From contig JAHBWG010000082.1 of the NCBI GenBank assembly GCA_019637095.1, positions 1 to 41,979 on the forward strand: a stretch of 41,979 nucleotides of DNA. Direction: 5' to 3'. Under the pieces are notes generated by a model. That model made no database searches and was not told where the DNA came from. It saw nothing but the letters and a program-made list of their open reading frames with translations. Positions 15,657 to 24,914 of this stretch are shown in pieces; position 1 is the first letter of the stretch, and the number at the start of each line of letters is the position of its first letter. The stretch is from Sandaracinaceae bacterium (GTDB lineage: Bacteria; Myxococcota_A; Polyangia; Polyangiales; Sandaracinaceae). A program made the position numbers and the translations under genes.

Positions 15657-18536
15657 GTGCGGCTCGGACGGATCGCCTGGCTCCTCCTGCTCGTCTCGGC
15701 CCCGAGCGGCGCCGCGGGGCAGACGCGCGACCCGACGATGGACTGGCGTACCCTCGACACGCCGCACTTCACCATCCACTACCACGTGCCCCTCGGCGTC
15801 CTGGCGCGCCGCGTCGCGGTGGTCGCCGAGCGCGCCCACACGATGCTCACGGACGTCATGGGCTACACGGGTGGCCGCAGGACGCACATCGCGTTGACGG
15901 ACGGAACCGACGGCGCGAACGGCTCCGCGATCGGGATCCCGTTCAACGTGATCCGGCTCAACGCGACCGCGCCGGAGTCGATGACGCCGCTCGGCGACTA
16001 CGACGACTGGCTGAATCTGCTCACCGTCCACGAGCACACGCACATCGTCCACCTCGATCAGTGGAGCGGGCTGCCCGCGTTCGTGAACCTCCTGCTCGGC
16101 AAGGTCTACGCGCCCAACCACGTGCAGCCGCGGTGGATCGTCGAGGGGATCGCGACGTGGCAGGAGAGCCAGCGCACCGCCGGCGGGCGCCTGCGCTCGA
16201 CGATGTTCGACATGTACCTGCGCATGGACGCGCTCGAGGATCGCTTCCTCGATCTCGACCAGCTCACGACGATCGCGGACCGCTGGCCGCACGGCAACAT
16301 CTGGTACCTCTACGGCTCGCGCTTCATCGAGTTCGTCGCCGACCGCTACGGCCGCGAGGCGATCGCGACCATCTCGCGCGAGTACGGCGACGCCGTGATC
16401 CCGTGGGGCCTGAACCGCGTCGCGCGGCGCGCGACGGGGCGGGGCTGGACGGAGCTCTACGACGACTTCCTCGCGCACACGCGGGCGCGCTACGAGGCGC
16501 AGCGCGACGAGGTCGTCGCGGCCGGGCGCGTCGAGGGCACGCGGCTGACGTCCCACGGCGAGATCGCGCGCCTCCCCCGCTTCGTCGGCCCGGGGCGCGT
16601 CGCGTACTGGCGCGCGGACAACCGGAGCCGGCCGCGCGTCGTGGCGTTCGACCTCGACCGCCCCGACGACCAAGAGACGTGGGCGCGCGTGACGGGCGAC
16701 CCGGGCTGGTCGCTCCACCCGAGCGGGAGCTACCTCGTGCTGTCGGCGCCGCTCCCCCACCGCGACATCTACGCGTTCCACGATCTCGTCCGGCAGCCGC
16801 GCGACGACGGCGCCGCGGAGCGGCTGACGGACGGGCTGCGGGCGCGCGAGCCCGACGTCTCGCCGGACGGGCGGCGCGTCGCGTTCACGACGAACGAGGC
16901 GGGCACGACGCACCTCTGGATCGCCGAGCTGCGCGACGTCGCGGGCACCGCGCGGGCGCTCCTCGAGAGCGAGCGCTTCGACCAGGTCTTCGACCCGCGC
17001 TTCTCGCCGGACGGGCGCACGATCGCGATCTCGCGCTGGCAGCACGGCGGCTACCGCGACGTGCAGCTCGTCGACGTCGAGAGCGGGCGCGTGACCGCCG
17101 TGACGCGCGACCGCGCGCTCGACACCAACCCGGTGTGGTCGCCCGACGGACGGACGCTCTACTTCTCCTCCGATCGCACCGGCATCGCGAACATCTACGC
17201 CTACCGGCTCGCGTCGGGGACGCTGCGCCAGATCACCAACGTGCTCGGCGGCGCGTACCAGCCCGCGATCTCGCCGGACGGCCGCCACCTCGTCTACGTC
17301 GGCTACACGAGCTTCGGCTTCGACCTCTTCGCGCTCGATCTGTCGGGCGTGGAGAGCCGCCCGGCGCGGCCCTACGAGGATCGCCGCCCGCCGCCCGTCG
17401 CGGACGACGCGCTCTGGGCCGGCCCGACGCGCGACTACGACCCGCTCGAGACGCTCTACCCGCGCTCCTACCTCCTGGATCTGTCGAACGACGGGTTCGG
17501 CCCCGCGCTCGGGATCACGCTCTCGGGCGAGGACCTCGCGGGCTGGCACCGCTACGACCTGCGGGCGATGGTGGGCGTGACGCGCGGGGACGTGAACTTC
17601 GACGCGGTCTACTCGTACCGGCGCACCCCGGTAGATCTCGACGTGAGCGTGTTCCGCCGCGTCGCCCCGCGCGGCGGGCTCGTGATCAACGGGGTCGACG
17701 AGCGGTGGATCGAGCACGTGGTCGGCGGCGAGGCGCACGTCGGCTACCGCTTCCCCGGGCTGTTCCACGCGCACCGGATCGACGCGCGGTACCGCGCAAC
17801 GTACGTGGACACGGTCGAGCCGTTCACCGGTCGGCTCGATCCCAACGAGCCGCCGCCGCGCTTCCCGGAGCTCGGGCTGCGCTCCGACGTGCGGCTCTCG
17901 TGGAGCTACTCCGACGTAGAGCGCTACGGCTACGACATCAGCCCGAGCGCCGGGCGCAGCTTCGGGGTGCAGGTCGCCCTCGCCCACCCGCTCTTCGGCA
18001 GCCGCTGGACCACGGTGGAGATGACCTGGAACGTGCGCCAGTACGTCCCGCTCCCGTGGCTCGAGTCGCACGTGCTCGCGCTGGCGTACACGGGCGGCAT
18101 GAGCGCGGGCGATCCGGGCCGCCGCGGCAACTTCGCGCTCGGCGGCTTCCCGGACGGCAACCCGATCGACGGGCTCGTGGCGGGCACCATCTTCGGCGGC
18201 GTGGCGCTGCGCGGCTACCCGGCGTTCGATCGCGGCGGCGACCAGTACCACCTGGTGCAGGCGGAGTACCGGTTCCTGATCTGGCGCATCAACCGCGGCA
18301 TCTCGACGCTGCCCGTGTACCTGAACCGGCTGCACGCGACGGTGTTCGCGGACGCGGGCGACGCGTTCTTCGGGCCGCTCGACTTCGAGCGGTTCCGCGT
18401 CGGCGTCGGCGCCTCGCTCCACCTCGACTTCACCCTCGGCTACTTCCTGCCGTTCACGCTGCGCGTGGGCTACGCGCGCGGGCTGATGGAGGGCGGCATC
18501 GACCAGCTCTTCGGGCACATCGGCGTGCCGTTCTGA
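15657..18536 (+). CDS. Secreted metallopeptidase-like / TolB-propeller / surface-antigen barrel protein
   Basis: About 959 residues. A signal peptide (RLGRIAWLLLLVSAPSGAAG-Q) is followed by a gluzincin-like domain with H125-E-H-T-H129 and a third ligand E163 in WIVEGIATW. About residues 300-600 hold a WD40-like/TolB beta-propeller with repeated SPDGRxxxF/I/Y blades. The C-terminal 350 residues have alternating aromatic strands, RGYPAF-like turns and a final FGHIGVPF, typical of an Omp85/surface-antigen barrel. It should sit in the outer membrane with the other domains in the periplasm or outside. Start GTG 15657 is the best fit; GTG 15636 is possible. The substrate is unknown. It diverges from the FHA-DUF4388 gene. 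Confidence 0.82.
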   Translation: MRLGRIAWLLLLVSAPSGAAGQTRDPTMDWRTLDTPHFTIHYHVPLGVLARRVAVVAERAHTMLTDVMGYTGGRRTHIALTDGTDGANGSAIGIPFNVIRLNATAPESMTPLGDYDDWLNLLTVHEHTHIVHLDQWSGLPAFVNLLLGKVYAPNHVQPRWIVEGIATWQESQRTAGGRLRSTMFDMYLRMDALEDRFLDLDQLTTIADRWPHGNIWYLYGSRFIEFVADRYGREAIATISREYGDAVIPWGLNRVARRATGRGWTELYDDFLAHTRARYEAQRDEVVAAGRVEGTRLTSHGEIARLPRFVGPGRVAYWRADNRSRPRVVAFDLDRPDDQETWARVTGDPGWSLHPSGSYLVLSAPLPHRDIYAFHDLVRQPRDDGAAERLTDGLRAREPDVSPDGRRVAFTTNEAGTTHLWIAELRDVAGTARALLESERFDQVFDPRFSPDGRTIAISRWQHGGYRDVQLVDVESGRVTAVTRDRALDTNPVWSPDGRTLYFSSDRTGIANIYAYRLASGTLRQITNVLGGAYQPAISPDGRHLVYVGYTSFGFDLFALDLSGVESRPARPYEDRRPPPVADDALWAGPTRDYDPLETLYPRSYLLDLSNDGFGPALGITLSGEDLAGWHRYDLRAMVGVTRGDVNFDAVYSYRRTPVDLDVSVFRRVAPRGGLVINGVDERWIEHVVGGEAHVGYRFPGLFHAHRIDARYRATYVDTVEPFTGRLDPNEPPPRFPELGLRSDVRLSWSYSDVERYGYDISPSAGRSFGVQVALAHPLFGSRWTTVEMTWNVRQYVPLPWLESHVLALAYTGGMSAGDPGRRGNFALGGFPDGNPIDGLVAGTIFGGVALRGYPAFDRGGDQYHLVQAEYRFLIWRINRGISTLPVYLNRLHATVFADAGDAFFGPLDFERFRVGVGASLHLDFTLGYFLPFTLRVGYARGLMEGGIDQLFGHIGVPF

Positions 18537-18548
18537 GCGGCCGAGCGC

Positions 18549-19106
18549 TCAGATCTCCATCACGTCCTTCTCCTTCTTCGCCACGATCTCGTCGGCGCGG
18601 GTGCCGGCGGCCTGCACGAGCGCCTCGACCTCCTTCTGCGCGCGGTCCGCGTCGTCCTCGCCGACCTCGCCCTCCTTCTTGAGGGTGTCGATGAACTCCT
18701 TGGCGTCGCGGCGCGCGGAGCGGATGGCGACCTTGCACTTCTCCCCGTGCTCGCGCGCCACCTTCACGAGCGACTTGCGCCGCTCCTCGGTGAGCGGCGG
18801 CACCGGCAGCCGGATGATCTCTCCGTCGTTCTGCGGGTTCACGTCGATCGACGAGGTCATGATGGCCTTCTCGATCAGCGAGATCGTCGAGCGATCCCAC
18901 GGCTTGACGACCATCATGCGCGCCTCGGGCACCGAGACGCTCGCGAGCTGGTTGATGGGGGTGGGCGTGCCGTAGTAGTCGACCCGGATCGAGTCGAGCA
19001 TGTCCGGGCTCGCGCGGCCGGTGCGGACCTTGGCGAGATCGCGCTTCAGCGCGTCGTGCGCCGCGGTGATGGCGGAGCGCAGCTCCTCGAGGGCGTCGTC
19101 GATCAT
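18549..19106 (-). CDS. frr: Ribosome recycling factor
   Basis: 185 residues, the normal length. Recognised by VRTGRASPDMLDSIRVDYYGTPTPINQLA and NDGEIIRLPVPPLTEERRK, and by the three-helix bundle with the paired Arg near the tip. With EF-G it splits the post-termination ribosome. It is the last gene of the rpsB-tsf-pyrH-frr operon, 47 nt after pyrH, the classic bacterial order. It ends 12 nt from the end of the convergent propeller-barrel gene. Confidence 0.97.
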   Translation of the reverse strand: MIDDALEELRSAITAAHDALKRDLAKVRTGRASPDMLDSIRVDYYGTPTPINQLASVSVPEARMMVVKPWDRSTISLIEKAIMTSSIDVNPQNDGEIIRLPVPPLTEERRKSLVKVAREHGEKCKVAIRSARRDAKEFIDTLKKEGEVGEDDADRAQKEVEALVQAAGTRADEIVAKKEKDVMEI

Positions 19107-19153
19107 GGTGGCCCTGTGTAGTCCACCTCGGGGCGAAGGTCACCCCCGTTCGC

Positions 19154-19876
19154 TCACCCCGTCTCGGTGACCAGCGTCCCGACGTCCTCCCCGAGGACGA
19201 CCCGCTGCACGTTGCCGCGGCGCTTGAGCGAGCACACCCGGATGGGCAGCGCGTTGTCTCGGCAGAGCGTGATCGCGGTCGAGTCCATCACGCCGAGCCG
19301 ATCCGCGAGCACGCGGTCGAAGCTGAGGCGGGTGAGGAGCGTCGCGTCGTCGTGCTTGGCCGGGTCCTTGTCGAACACGCCCTCGACCTTGGTCGCCTTG
19401 ATGAGGAGCGCGGCGCCGATCTCCATCGCGCGCAGCGCCGCCGCGGTGTCCGTCGAGAAGTACGGGTTCCCCGTCCCGGCCGCGAAGATCACGACGCGGC
19501 GCTTCTCGAGGTGCCGGATCGCGCGGCGCCGGATGTACGGCTCGGCGACCTGACGGATCGAGAGCGCGCTCAAGACGCGCGTCTCGACCTTCAGCTTCTC
19601 GAGCGAGTCCTGCAGCGCGAGCGCGTTGATGACCGTCGCGAGCATGCCCATGTAGTCGGCGCTCGAGCGATCCATCCCCTGCGCGCTGCCGCGCAGGCCG
19701 CGGAAGATGTTGCCACCGCCGATGACGAGGGCGATCTCCGCGCCGAGGGCGTGGACCTCCGCGATCTCGCCGCTGATCGCCGCGAGCGTCGCCGGGTCGA
19801 CGCCGTAGCCCGTGTCACCACAGAGCGCCTCCCCGGAGAGCTTGAGGACGATCCGGCGGATCGCGAGGTCCGTCAT
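19154..19876 (-). CDS. pyrH: UMP kinase
   Basis: 240 residues. An amino-acid-kinase fold: [11 protein letters not shown] near the N-terminus, [10 protein letters not shown], a [20 protein letters not shown] helix, and [17 protein letters not shown] for nucleotide binding. The enzyme converts UMP to UDP in pyrimidine synthesis and is usually a hexamer controlled by GTP and UTP. It starts 7 nt after the tsf stop codon, so it is coupled within the operon. No unusual residues are seen. Confidence 0.97.
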   Translation of the reverse strand: MTDLAIRRIVLKLSGEALCGDTGYGVDPATLAAISGEIAEVHALGAEIALVIGGGNIFRGLRGSAQGMDRSSADYMGMLATVINALALQDSLEKLKVETRVLSALSIRQVAEPYIRRRAIRHLEKRRVVIFAAGTGNPYFSTDTAAALRAMEIGAALLIKATKVEGVFDKDPAKHDDATLLTRLSFDRVLADRLGVMDSTAITLCRDNALPIRVCSLKRRGNVQRVVLGEDVGTLVTETG

Positions 19877-19883
19877 CGGGCGC

Positions 19884-20564
19884 TCAGGCCCCCTTCGCGA
19901 GCGTCTCGGCGACGTCCGCGGCGAGGTCCTTCTTCACGACCTCGATGCCTTCGCCGAGCTCGTAGCGGGTGAAGCGGCGCACGGAGATCTTCTCCCCGAG
20001 CTTCGCCGTGAGCTCGTCGGAGACGGCGCCGACGGTCTTCTTGTCCTCGCGGGTGACGAGCTCCTGGTTCTCGAGGCAGACCTCGTCGAGCCACTTCTGG
20101 AGCTTGCCCTCGAGGATCTTGGCGACCGCCGCGTCGGGGCGCTTCTTGCCCGTCTGCTTCTCCTCCTCCTCGAGCTGACCGCGGAACAGCGCCTGCTGCT
20201 TCTCGAGGTCGATCGCGGGCACCTCGGAGGCGCGCACGTAGAGCGGCGCGGACGAGGCGATCTGGAGGCCGACCTCCTCGACGAACGAGCGGAACTCCTC
20301 GTTGCGCGAGACGAAGTCGGTCTGGCAGTTGATCTCGGCGAGCACGCCGATGCGGCTCCCCGCGTGGATGTACGCGTGGATCACGCCCTCGGCGGCGATC
20401 GCGCCGGCCTTCTTGGCGGCCTTCGCGAGGCCCTTCTTCTTGATGATCTCGACCGCCTTCTCCTGGTCGCCTTCGGCCTCCACGAGGGCGTTCTTGCAGT
20501 CCATCATCCCCGCACCGGTACGGTCGCGGAGCACCTTCACGTCCTGCGCGCTGACGTTTGCCAT
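19884..20564 (-). CDS. tsf: Elongation factor Ts (short form)
   Basis: 226 residues. The N-terminal UBA-like domain (about 1-50, [19 protein letters not shown]) and the core motif [10 protein letters not shown], which contacts EF-Tu and releases GDP, are both present. The protein is shorter than the E. coli one (283), with a single reduced core region rather than two full subdomains. Short EF-Ts forms are known, so this is a lineage feature more than a truncation. It begins 17 nt after the rpsB stop, with GGAG in that gap. Confidence 0.96.
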   Translation of the reverse strand: MANVSAQDVKVLRDRTGAGMMDCKNALVEAEGDQEKAVEIIKKKGLAKAAKKAGAIAAEGVIHAYIHAGSRIGVLAEINCQTDFVSRNEEFRSFVEEVGLQIASSAPLYVRASEVPAIDLEKQQALFRGQLEEEEKQTGKKRPDAAVAKILEGKLQKWLDEVCLENQELVTREDKKTVGAVSDELTAKLGEKISVRRFTRYELGEGIEVVKKDLAADVAETLAKGA

Positions 20565-20581
20565 GACTGTGAGCTCCTCTC

Positions 20582-21523
<942 letters not shown>

Positions 21524-21570
21524 CGCTCGTTTCCTCTCCGGTTGTTCCGCCACCCCCTCGGCCGACGACC

Positions 21571-21586
21571 TCTCCTCGAGAGGAGA
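21571..21586 (-). promoter_or_regulatory. rpsB leader hairpin sequestering an AGGAGA sequence
   Basis: TCTCCT (21571-21576) and AGGAGA (21581-21586) form a 6-bp stem closed by a CGAG tetraloop, about 50-60 nt before the rpsB start. A second larger stem-loop lies at 21627-21655. Structured rpsB leaders that bind S2 are known in other phyla. This one shows no recognisable shared motif, so the role is open. Confidence 0.35.
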
Positions 21587-21626
21587 AGCACCGGGTCGGT
21601 CCGTTCGAGCAGGGGGTGTGAGTGGT

Positions 21627-21655
21627 TTCGGACCTCGACGAGGCCCGGCCCCGAA
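21627..21655 (-). promoter_or_regulatory. rpsB leader stem-loop
   Basis: TTCGG (21627-21631) pairs with CCGAA (21651-21655), enclosing a nested CCTCG/CGAGG stem (21633-21643). It lies about 105-130 nt upstream of the rpsB ATG. A possible extended -10, TGGTATGCA (TATGCA at 21672-21677), would start the message just before it. Confidence 0.35.
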
Positions 21656-21713
21656 GGCTCGGAGCGAGGGCTGCATACCACGAGCGCGGCGCGACGCCAG
21701 CCCGGGCGATTCC

Positions 21714-21743
21714 TTGACGTCGTCCACTGTGTGCATTTATGAG
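21714..21743 (+). promoter_or_regulatory. Promoter of the M15-like gene; predicts a leaderless mRNA
   Basis: TTGACG (21714-21719), an 18-bp spacer, TATGAG (21738-21743). Seven nucleotides later is the ATG at 21751. The earlier in-frame ATG at 21739 lies inside the -10 box and so cannot be transcribed from here. Confidence 0.6.
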
Positions 21744-21750
21744 TCTATGT

Positions 21751-22665
21751 ATGCTGAGGTGGTATGCCTGCGTGACGGCGACGCTCGGAGCGCTCGCGGC
21801 CAGCCCCGCGCGCGCGGACGCGCCGGTGACGACCGTGCTCTTCGCCGCCTCCGGCGTCGCGCCGGCGGCGAGCACGGCGTCGGAGACGCGGCGCGCGGCG
21901 GTCGAGCCGGCGCCCTCCCCGTCCCCGGCGAGCCCGGCCGCCTCCGTCGCCTCGCCGGCGCCCGCCTCGCCGGCGTCGTCGCCGACCGACGGGCCGCCCG
22001 CCGCGCGGCGGCGCCCCGAGGCGTCGTGCCCGCGGCCGGCCCTCATCACCCGCAGGATGGGGGACGGGGACGACTCCTTCCACGGCCCGCTCCTCGACTG
22101 CGACCGGCGCCCGCGCCCCGAGGCACTGATCGCGCTGAGCGTGCTCGCCCGCCCGCGCACGCAGCCCGCCCCGAGCGCGGAGGCGCTCGCAGCGTTCGAC
22201 CGCGCGGCGCGCCCGGGCTGGGTCGCCGAGGGCGTGCGCGAGGTCCCTGGCGAGCTGCTCGAGCGCGTCCAGCGGATCGCGGACGCGTTCGACGGGCACC
22301 GCATCGAGATCGTGAGCGGACACCGCCCCGACGCCTCGCCGACGAGCCGCCACCACCACGCGCGCGCCATCGACCTCCGGGTCGATGGCGCGAGCGCGGA
22401 GGAGGTGCGCGACGTGCTCGCCGGCCTCGACGCGACCGGCCTCGGGCTCTACCCGCGCTCGGAGTTCGTCCACGTCGACGTGCGCGAGCGCGCGCACTAC
22501 TGGGTGGACGAGAGCGGGCCCGGCGAGGCGCCTCGGTACGTGCGCGGCGCGAGCCCCCCGGCGCCGCCCGCCGTCGACATCGACGCCCTGCGGCGCGAGA
22601 CGGAGGCGGCGCTCGACGCGATCCGCGTCGAGCTCCCGGAGGCCGAGGCGCTCAGGGCGCGCTGA
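21751..22665 (+). CDS. Secreted M15/DUF882-like zinc peptidase
   Basis: 304 residues. A signal peptide (LRWYACVTATLGALAASPARA) is followed by a Pro/Ser/Ala-rich linker (about 40-85) and a domain (about 165-255) like YcbK/M15 D,D-carboxypeptidases. The zinc-site pattern is readable: S189-G-H-R192, H203 with D208 (HARAID) and H241-x-D243 (FVHVDV). The late GLGLYPRSEFVH segment is typical. Such enzymes trim peptidoglycan peptides. The cluster R200-H-H-H203 is unusual, since family members have a single His here. A charged helix ends the protein. The 3' end overlaps the convergent repeat lipoprotein by 14 nt. Confidence 0.75.
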   Translation: MLRWYACVTATLGALAASPARADAPVTTVLFAASGVAPAASTASETRRAAVEPAPSPSPASPAASVASPAPASPASSPTDGPPAARRRPEASCPRPALITRRMGDGDDSFHGPLLDCDRRPRPEALIALSVLARPRTQPAPSAEALAAFDRAARPGWVAEGVREVPGELLERVQRIADAFDGHRIEIVSGHRPDASPTSRHHHARAIDLRVDGASAEEVRDVLAGLDATGLGLYPRSEFVHVDVRERAHYWVDESGPGEAPRYVRGASPPAPPAVDIDALRRETEAALDAIRVELPEAEALRAR

Positions 22666-24646
22666 GCCGCACGTCGAGCGTGAACGAGCCCTGCGAGTTG
22701 TTCGCGAACCCGTCGACGAAGACGTAGTACGTGCCGCGGTCGAGCACGGTGTCGATCAGCGAGTGGCGGTTGTCGCCGTGGTCGTCGTTGCACGCGACCT
22801 CGGTCGACATGTCCGCGCAGCTGCGGCGGATGTAGATCGCGCCGTCGTACTGCTGCTCGCTCTGGATGTGGACCCGCTGCCGCCGCGTGAGCACGAGGCG
22901 GTAGACGAGGTCGTTGCTGCGCGCACCGCCCGCGCACGTCGCCTGGAAGCGATCGCTCGAGCCGCTCGTGTCGCCGGTGAGCGTGCGACCGGGCCGGATC
23001 TGCGGCGCCTGCTGGCACGCGCGCTCGAGCGCGGCGAGGTCGTCGAACTGCACCTCGACGCGCGCCGCGCCGAACGCGTCCTGGGCCGCGCCGTCGACGA
23101 CGAGGAAGTACGTGCCGGGCTGGAGGTTCGCGTCGAGCTCCGCCTGCCCCGGGCCGCCGCTCGCGCAGACGACCTCGGTCGAGGCCTGGCCGCAGGTGCG
23201 CTGGATGTACATCGCCGCGGGGAACTCGCCCTCGGCGAGGCGCGCGCGCATGCGGACGCGGTTCTGCACCTGGAGCTGGTAGACGGTGTCGGGCGCGCCC
23301 TGCCCGCCGCAGCTGCCTGCGAGGTCGTCGCTCGCCGCGAACGTGTCGACGACGATGTCCTGGCCGGCCGCGGCCTGCCCGGGCGCGGTGCAGTTGTCCG
23401 CGGGGGCGTTGCCGCCGGTGACCGGCACGAGGTCGGCGCGCAGCGAGTAGTCGCCGGACTGGCCGTCCGAGAAGCCGTCCGCGTAGACGAAGTAGCGGCC
23501 CGCGTCGAGCGTGGTCACGAGCATCGAGTGCCGCGTGTCGCGGTGATCGTCGTTGCAAGCGAGCTCGGAGTTCGGGTTCTGGCAGTCGGAGCGCACGTAG
23601 ATCGCGCCGTCGTAGTTGCTCTGCATCCGCAGGCGCATCCGCGAGCGCGCGGGCACGTCGAGCGTGTAGACGCGATCCGGCGAGCGCGCGCCGCCCGCGC
23701 ACGTCGCGGTGAAGTAGTTCGGGCGCCCCGACGTGCTGCCGGTCACGGCCTGGCCCGGGCGCAGCGCCTCGGCCGCCGCGCACACCTGCGCGAGGTTCTG
23801 CAGGTCGGTCACCTGCGTGGTGAGCTCGTACGCGCCGGCCTCGTTCGCGTAGCCGTCGACCACGACGTAGTAGGTGCCCGGATCGAGCGTCGCCTCGATG
23901 AACGAGCGCGAGGTGTTCGGCGCGTCGTCGTTGCACGCGATCTCCGAGCGCATGTCCCCGCACGCGCCGAGGAGGTAGAGCGCTCCGTCGTACGCCGAGG
24001 TGAGCGTGACCGAGAGCTGGGCGCGGCGCTGGAGCGTGACGGTGTAGACGACGTCCGGCGCCTCGCCGCCGCGGATGCAGCTCCCCGTCATCGAGTGGCT
24101 GCCGCGGGACGTGTCACCGCTCACGACGGCGCCGATCTCGAGCGCGATCGGCGCGCTGCAGGACCCGCGCCCGGTGCCGCCGGCGAGCGCGCCACCGGCG
24201 CCGCCGCGCGGCATGCCGGACCAGCCGGTGAGCACGAACTCACCGCCGCCGGAGGCCATGCGGACCGCGATCTCGTACTCTCCGTCCGCCTCGGGACAGA
24301 ACTGCACCGACGCCTGTGAGCCGCTCGTGTTGTCCGAGGCGACGGGCTCGCCGCGCTCGTCCTTCACGACGAGGTCGATGTCGTTCACGCCGTCCGCGCC
24401 GAACGCGACGAGGGTGTAGCAGTCGCCGGCGCGCAGGCGGCGCCGCACGAAGCGCGACTCGCCCTCGCCGATGGAGCCCTCCTCGATCTCGACGCTCTGC
24501 GCGAGGCCCATCGACGTCATCGTGTTGTGCACGGCGACGAAGCTCGGCGTGAGGCGGACGTTGCCGCCGCCGCACCCGGGGAAGGCGAGCGCGAGGGCCA
24601 CCGAGATCGAGAGCGCCGCGAGCGCGGGCGACTTGGACTTGGTCAT
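22652..24646 (-). CDS. Lipoprotein with tandem PPC-like beta-sandwich repeats
   Basis: 664 residues. The signal peptide ends AFPGC (Cys25), a lipobox with Pro at -2. The body has an initial domain (about 30-150) and four further copies of a module of about 120 residues. The consensus is Y-D-G-A-I/L-Y-x-R/L..C, E-I/V/L-A-C-N-D-D, and L-D-x-G-T-Y-Y-V-x-V-D-G, like bacterial pre-peptidase C-terminal (PPC) or calcium-binding beta-sandwich domains. The A-C-N-D-D motif would suit metal binding. The fourth copy is divergent (VVCASGGPG replaces ACNDD). No catalytic domain is seen, so it may be an adhesin or surface layer component. Start 24646 is preferred over 24655 because the -10-like CATACT ends only 3 nt before the latter. 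Confidence 0.78.
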   Translation of the reverse strand: MTKSKSPALAALSISVALALAFPGCGGGNVRLTPSFVAVHNTMTSMGLAQSVEIEEGSIGEGESRFVRRRLRAGDCYTLVAFGADGVNDIDLVVKDERGEPVASDNTSGSQASVQFCPEADGEYEIAVRMASGGGEFVLTGWSGMPRGGAGGALAGGTGRGSCSAPIALEIGAVVSGDTSRGSHSMTGSCIRGGEAPDVVYTVTLQRRAQLSVTLTSAYDGALYLLGACGDMRSEIACNDDAPNTSRSFIEATLDPGTYYVVVDGYANEAGAYELTTQVTDLQNLAQVCAAAEALRPGQAVTGSTSGRPNYFTATCAGGARSPDRVYTLDVPARSRMRLRMQSNYDGAIYVRSDCQNPNSELACNDDHRDTRHSMLVTTLDAGRYFVYADGFSDGQSGDYSLRADLVPVTGGNAPADNCTAPGQAAAGQDIVVDTFAASDDLAGSCGGQGAPDTVYQLQVQNRVRMRARLAEGEFPAAMYIQRTCGQASTEVVCASGGPGQAELDANLQPGTYFLVVDGAAQDAFGAARVEVQFDDLAALERACQQAPQIRPGRTLTGDTSGSSDRFQATCAGGARSNDLVYRLVLTRRQRVHIQSEQQYDGAIYIRRSCADMSTEVACNDDHGDNRHSLIDTVLDRGTYYVFVDGFANNSQGSFTLDVRLSAP

Positions 24647-24658
24647 ACGAGTCATCGG

Positions 24659-24664
24659 AGTATG
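24659..24664 (-). promoter_or_regulatory. -10-like CATACT upstream of the repeat lipoprotein
   Basis: CATACT lies 12 nt before the ATG at 24646, with TCGATG 18 bp further up as a weak -35. The same CATACT hexamer precedes the MFS gene. It shares the 82-bp divergent gap with the yacG promoter. Confidence 0.35.
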
Positions 24665-24712
24665 GGGACCGGAGCCTATTCCATCGAGCCCCGCGAGCAC
24701 AAACCCAGACGG

Positions 24713-24721
24713 TGCTACGAT
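24713..24721 (+). promoter_or_regulatory. Extended -10 (TGCTACGAT) of yacG, 7 nt before ATG
   Basis: TG-C-TACGAT is followed by CGCGGCC and then ATG at 24729. No -35 and no Shine-Dalgarno are visible. The expected +1 falls at or one base before the start codon. Confidence 0.5.
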
Positions 24722-24728
24722 CGCGGCC

Positions 24729-24914
24729 ATGCGAGCTTGTCCCAGCTGCGGGCGCCCGGCGGAGACGCGGGGCGAGGCGCCTCACGCGCCGTTCTGCTCG
24801 GCTCGGTGCCGGTTGATCGACCTGGGGAGCTGGCTGGACGAGGCCTACCGCATCCCGGCCGAGACCGCGGAGGGGACCACGCCCGGCGAGCTCGACGCGA
24901 GGGACGAACCGTGA
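24729..24914 (+). CDS. yacG: DNA gyrase inhibitor YacG-like zinc protein
   Basis: 61 residues. The four zinc ligands C4, C7, C23 and C27 and the motif PFCSARCRLIDLGSWLDEAYRIP are the full YacG signature. In E. coli YacG binds GyrB and blocks DNA binding by gyrase. An acidic C-terminal tail (EGTTPGELDARDEP) is present, as in E. coli. The usual neighbours (coaE, zapD) are absent. Its stop codon overlaps the start of the beta-barrel gene in a GTGA arrangement, so translation is probably coupled. Confidence 0.9.
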   Translation: MRACPSCGRPAETRGEAPHAPFCSARCRLIDLGSWLDEAYRIPAETAEGTTPGELDARDEP

